Assembly (NCBI GenBank): GCA_021819205.1
Contig: JAKARV010000005.1
Location: 25,754 to 89,753 of the forward strand
Reading direction: 5' to 3'
Source: Actinomycetes bacterium
GTDB lineage: Bacteria; Actinomycetota; Acidimicrobiia; Acidimicrobiales; Acidimicrobiaceae
Length of the DNA: 64,000 nucleotides
In this document: piece after piece, positions 61,503 to 64,000 of the stretch
Numbering within the stretch: position 1 is the first letter of the stretch
How the letters are laid out: every line of letters starts with the position of its first letter
The notes under the pieces: generated by a model
Told to the model about the DNA's origin: nothing
Database searches by the model: none
The model's input: the letters and a program-made list of their open reading frames with translations, nothing else
Made by a program: the position numbers and the translations under genes

Positions 61503-62628
61503 CAACTCCTCCCGCCTCGTTAAATCGCTGGTACAGCCAGACCGCCGGGTGGAGAACGCGGGCTCCCGACAGATCGGCAAGATGAAGTGCGCAAGGCCCG
61601 CTATCGACCAGGACGGTGCTCGAGGACGACCCTGCTATCGTTGCGGTGGCTAGCGATCCGAGCGTGCGCGATATCTTCTCGTGTTCCCTTTTAAAGGCGT
61701 AGGAACCCGCCGCACCGCAGCAGGAGGCGTCAAGCGGGATTGCCTCGATCCCGCTCCTTTTGCACAGCTCTGCCATCGCTCCCGGCCCCCGCGCAACTTG
61801 GGAGCGGCAGGTCGCGTGGGCATAAACGTTAGCTTCACCGCGCGCGGTTGCCAGCAGGTCGAAAAAATCATCCCCCGCTGCGGCAAGTGCAAACTCAACA
61901 AACGGAACAATCTCGAATTCAAGTGGTGGTTGCCACTCAGAACGGAGGGTCGCATCGCAGGTCGCATTCAGCGTTACCAGCACCGCCAGCTTCTTGGAAA
62001 TCTCCGGCAGCTCACTACGGGCACTGCTCTCCGCCTGTTTTGCTCCATGTAGCCTTCCCGACGCCATGGCAGCTGCACCGCAACAAGCGCTACGCTTGGG
62101 AAGAGGTATTCCAGAGAAGCCCCAAGCATCTAGAAGCCCCAGTGTGGCGGCAAGAACGTGACCATCAAACCCGCGTGTGTAGCAGTCAACCCAGACACCG
62201 ACGCTGTTTCCAGCCCCGTTCGCGGTCCATCGAGAACGATCCGGCCGGGGCCATCGCGGCTTCGTGCTGATTAGGGCGGCCTTCGCAAGCACCTTTGGAA
62301 GCAGCGTCACCTCCGGAAGGCGCGCAAGCCAGTCTGGATGAGTTAAGCCGTAGTCCCGGATTCGCACAGCAAGGCTTCGCGTTTTAGCCTCCTTGTGCTT
62401 TGCGATCAAATGGGCTACTGGGACTCCGACCGGGCAGGCGGCCTCGCAAAGCTGGCAAAACGTACAGGCCTCGACCGTCGGATCGGTGACCCTTTCGCCG
62501 GACTCGTAGATTCGAATCCAATCTGGCCCAAGCGCTTTTGGACCCGCAAACGTTCGATCAACCTCGTAAACTGGGCAGGCGGCGACGCATAGCGAGCATT
62601 TGATGCAGGAATCGTACGATTGAAGCAT
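61486..62628 (-). CDS. glpC: Anaerobic glycerol-3-phosphate dehydrogenase subunit C
   Basis: A 380-residue Fe-S protein with two [4Fe-4S] motifs (CIKCSLCVAACP at residue 8 and CTFCQLCEAACP about 55) and two CCG domains (SACCGAAAM near 190, ASCCGAAGSYA near 310). It transfers electrons from GlpAB to membrane quinone. ATG start 0 bases after the glpB stop; its end overlaps glpP by 17 bases. It is similar in type to the Hdr-like proteins of the sulfur cluster but belongs to the glp operon. Confidence 0.88.
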   Translation of the reverse strand: MLQSYDSCIKCSLCVAACPVYEVDRTFAGPKALGPDWIRIYESGERVTDPTVEACTFCQLCEAACPVGVPVAHLIAKHKEAKTRSLAVRIRDYGLTHPDWLARLPEVTLLPKVLAKAALISTKPRWPRPDRSRWTANGAGNSVGVWVDCYTRGFDGHVLAATLGLLDAWGFSGIPLPKRSACCGAAAMASGRLHGAKQAESSARSELPEISKKLAVLVTLNATCDATLRSEWQPPLEFEIVPFVEFALAAAGDDFFDLLATARGEANVYAHATCRSQVARGPGAMAELCKRSGIEAIPLDASCCGAAGSYAFKREHEKISRTLGSLATATIAGSSSSTVLVDSGPCALHLADLSGARVLHPAVWLYQRFNEAGGVGVDNP

Positions 62629-63741
62629 TTACCTCGCCTCCAGGTTGCGAATCGCCTGGTGCACGGTACCGAGAATTTTTGCGCCTCCATTGTGATCGCG
62701 ATCTGGATTCCACACGCCGACTTGGCCGCCCACTGCGAGCAGTGACGCGTCACCCCGCAAGTCAACCTTCCCATACCCGGCGGACGAGAGGTCTTGGGCC
62801 TCCTTGACCATACCCACCGTTTGACCGGTGATTGGGTCCGTAATCGAACCCTCCATGTCGACGGCGAGGCCTCCGCCGAGCACGCCTCCGGTGGCTAGTA
62901 TCGTTGCTTGACCGACGAAGCGCCTTCCGTCCATTGCTGTTACGGTTCCGCCGGGGTCGACTGATGCAACTGTGGCGCGATAAAACTCCACTCCGAGCCG
63001 CTTAAGCTGCTTGACGAGCAGCTTCTCAATCCGTATTCCACCGAGAGAGGGCGCAAGTAGCGGGAACTCGTAAACCGGCTTACCAAAAATTGCGCTCAAC
63101 CGTTCGCAGGTGGCCATCACCTTCTCTACTCCAAGCACTTGCGGGAAGTACACGTACTCTTCGTCGACCTTGCCCACCTCTTTTTGAACAGATCTCACAA
63201 GCCACTCCAACCCCTCCTCGGTGTCGAAAAATCCGGCAAAGCGGAGCGGTCCCCAGCTTGCGTTCCAGCCGAAAGGAGATGGAAGTAGCCGGTACGACGA
63301 ACTCATGCCTGTTGTCGCCGCATAACGTCGCGCCTGTGTTCGGGGGAGCGCGTCAGAAACTCCACCGATTCCGATAAAACAAGCCGATCCGGCCTCCGTA
63401 AATAGATGCTGCCAGAGTGGGGCCACGAAGGCCGGCTTCAAAACTCCCAGCGCCGTCACCGTCTGAAGCGGTTTTTCGGGCACTTCCACAGGAACTGGAA
63501 CACGGGCTTCACGCAGTGCGCGAAGCCCACTAGACCAAGCGGCCTTCCAGTCGTCTGGGGACAACCACCCATCCAAGTCGTCGCCTCCGTTCCTGCCGAA
63601 GCTGAGCTCTCCGCTCCACATTGCCAGCGAGCCCGCCGATTTGGCGATAACCGATACTCGGAACCCACGAAGCCGAAGGATCGTCGCCGCTAACAGTCCC
63701 GCAGGCCCTTGTCCAACGACATTGATCTTTGCGTCAATCAT
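62629..63741 (-). CDS. glpB: Anaerobic glycerol-3-phosphate dehydrogenase subunit B
   Basis: A 370-residue flavoprotein with an N-terminal dinucleotide fold (INVVGQGPAGLLAATIL) and a C-terminal RGDASLLAVGGQVGVWNPDRD segment typical of GlpB. It couples GlpA to GlpC. ATG 63741 overlaps the glpA stop by 8 bases; the longer frame to 63789 is not supported. Somewhat shorter than E. coli GlpB. Confidence 0.87.
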   Translation of the reverse strand: MIDAKINVVGQGPAGLLAATILRLRGFRVSVIAKSAGSLAMWSGELSFGRNGGDDLDGWLSPDDWKAAWSSGLRALREARVPVPVEVPEKPLQTVTALGVLKPAFVAPLWQHLFTEAGSACFIGIGGVSDALPRTQARRYAATTGMSSSYRLLPSPFGWNASWGPLRFAGFFDTEEGLEWLVRSVQKEVGKVDEEYVYFPQVLGVEKVMATCERLSAIFGKPVYEFPLLAPSLGGIRIEKLLVKQLKRLGVEFYRATVASVDPGGTVTAMDGRRFVGQATILATGGVLGGGLAVDMEGSITDPITGQTVGMVKEAQDLSSAGYGKVDLRGDASLLAVGGQVGVWNPDRDHNGGAKILGTVHQAIRNLEAR

Positions 63742-64000
63742 CCCACGGCTCCCCCAAAGCCTGGAAACGGACACTCCGTTGCATGGCAAGCATTTTCGCC
63801 GTATCCCCCCAGCTCACCGGGAAGATCCCCTTCTCTCTCTCCGCACGGAGTTCGGCGAGCTCTGCTCCGGCATCGTCTCGCCTCCCCAGTATCCGATGAG
63901 CGCAGAATGTACCCTGGCATGGACCCATGGCGAACCAGCTTCGGAGCCTAAGCTTTGTAGGACTTTCACTCGCGTCGCCGACTTCAGCATCTGCCACCCT
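63734..64000 (-). CDS. glpA: Anaerobic glycerol-3-phosphate dehydrogenase subunit A, C-terminal part (runs off window)
   Basis: The last 88 residues of GlpA, open to the right edge. WFAMGPCQGTFCAHRILG is the C-terminal BFD-like [2Fe-2S] or zinc segment of GlpA, with Cys pair CQGTFC; an EKGIFPVSWGDTA tail follows. The catalytic FAD domain lies beyond the window. It is upstream of, and overlaps, glpB. Confidence 0.83.
   Translation of the reverse strand, partial: RVADAEVGDASESPTKLRLRSWFAMGPCQGTFCAHRILGRRDDAGAELAELRAEREKGIFPVSWGDTAKMLAMQRSVRFQALGEPWDD

Noticed and set aside
7371..64000. CRISPR arrays, rRNA operons or prophage
   Set aside because: No regularly spaced repeats, rRNA motifs or phage genes were seen; the only mobile traces are the IS3 fragments.

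Overview
The window looks like the chromosome of an actinobacterium of mid GC content, most plausibly an acidophilic, sulfur-oxidising member of the Acidimicrobiia. This is inferred from gene content, not from a marker phylogeny. The support is: actinobacterial gene orders (DUF948 - small membrane protein - alaS - ruvX - mltG - aroE, and secD - secF - rel), a PspA carrying a PspA-associated (PspAA-like) C-terminal domain, a TIGR03084-type protein of the mycothiol-dependent enzyme fold, frequent GTG/TTG starts, and a complete sulfur-oxidising heterodisulfide-reductase-like (sHdr) locus.

Layout. 56-7370 (minus): six-gene membrane complex related to group 4 [NiFe] hydrogenases and complex I, whose large subunit lacks the nickel-binding cysteines (an Ehr-type complex). 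7371-8945: about 1.6 kb with no recognisable gene but with two orphan plus-strand terminator-like hairpins. 8946-13406 (plus): two translationally coupled MutS-like ATPases and an MFS transporter. 13407-14935: decayed IS3-family remnants. 14936-16715 (plus): a TIGR03084-family protein and a DUF4232 lipoprotein. 16883-28961 (minus): a roughly 12-kb, 15-gene sulfur-oxidation cluster reading tusA - dsrE - shdrC1 - B1 - A - hyp - B3 (a C-B fusion) - etfB - etfA - emo - Cys/His protein - lbpA - lbpA - dsrE2 - Rieske protein. 29148-33150 (plus): nrtR-like regulator and nadABC. 33167-35149 (minus): DUF151 protein, rodA and a hypothetical; 35234-36349 (plus): pspA. 36365-45806 (minus): a long chain of overlapping genes from DUF948 through alaS, ruvX, mltG and aroE to pilB, pilT, pilC. 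45924-54733 (minus): amino acid permease, (p)ppGpp synthetase/hydrolase, secF, secD, tgt, queA. 54761-60231: a methylmalonate-semialdehyde dehydrogenase/aminotransferase pair with a divergent MocR-type regulator, and an AlaC-like aminotransferase. 60628-64000 (minus): glycerol-3-phosphate dehydrogenase glpABC, antiterminator glpP and HPr; glpA runs off the right edge.

How it works together (inference). In the sulfur cluster TusA and the DsrE proteins would relay sulfane sulfur to the sHdr proteins; lipoate-binding proteins (two LbpA) carry the substrate or electrons; EtfAB and the membrane Fe-S protein EMO pass electrons to the quinone pool. The Ehr complex could couple another redox reaction to ion translocation, but it should not make or consume H2. 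The most unusual items are the tail of the sulfur cluster (a small protein with a duplicated CPxC...HLxGxH pattern, two divergent LbpA, a two-domain Rieske protein), the Ni-less hydrogenase-like complex, a pseudoknot-like leader before the amino acid permease, and the MutS-like pair with Asn in place of the Walker B Asp.
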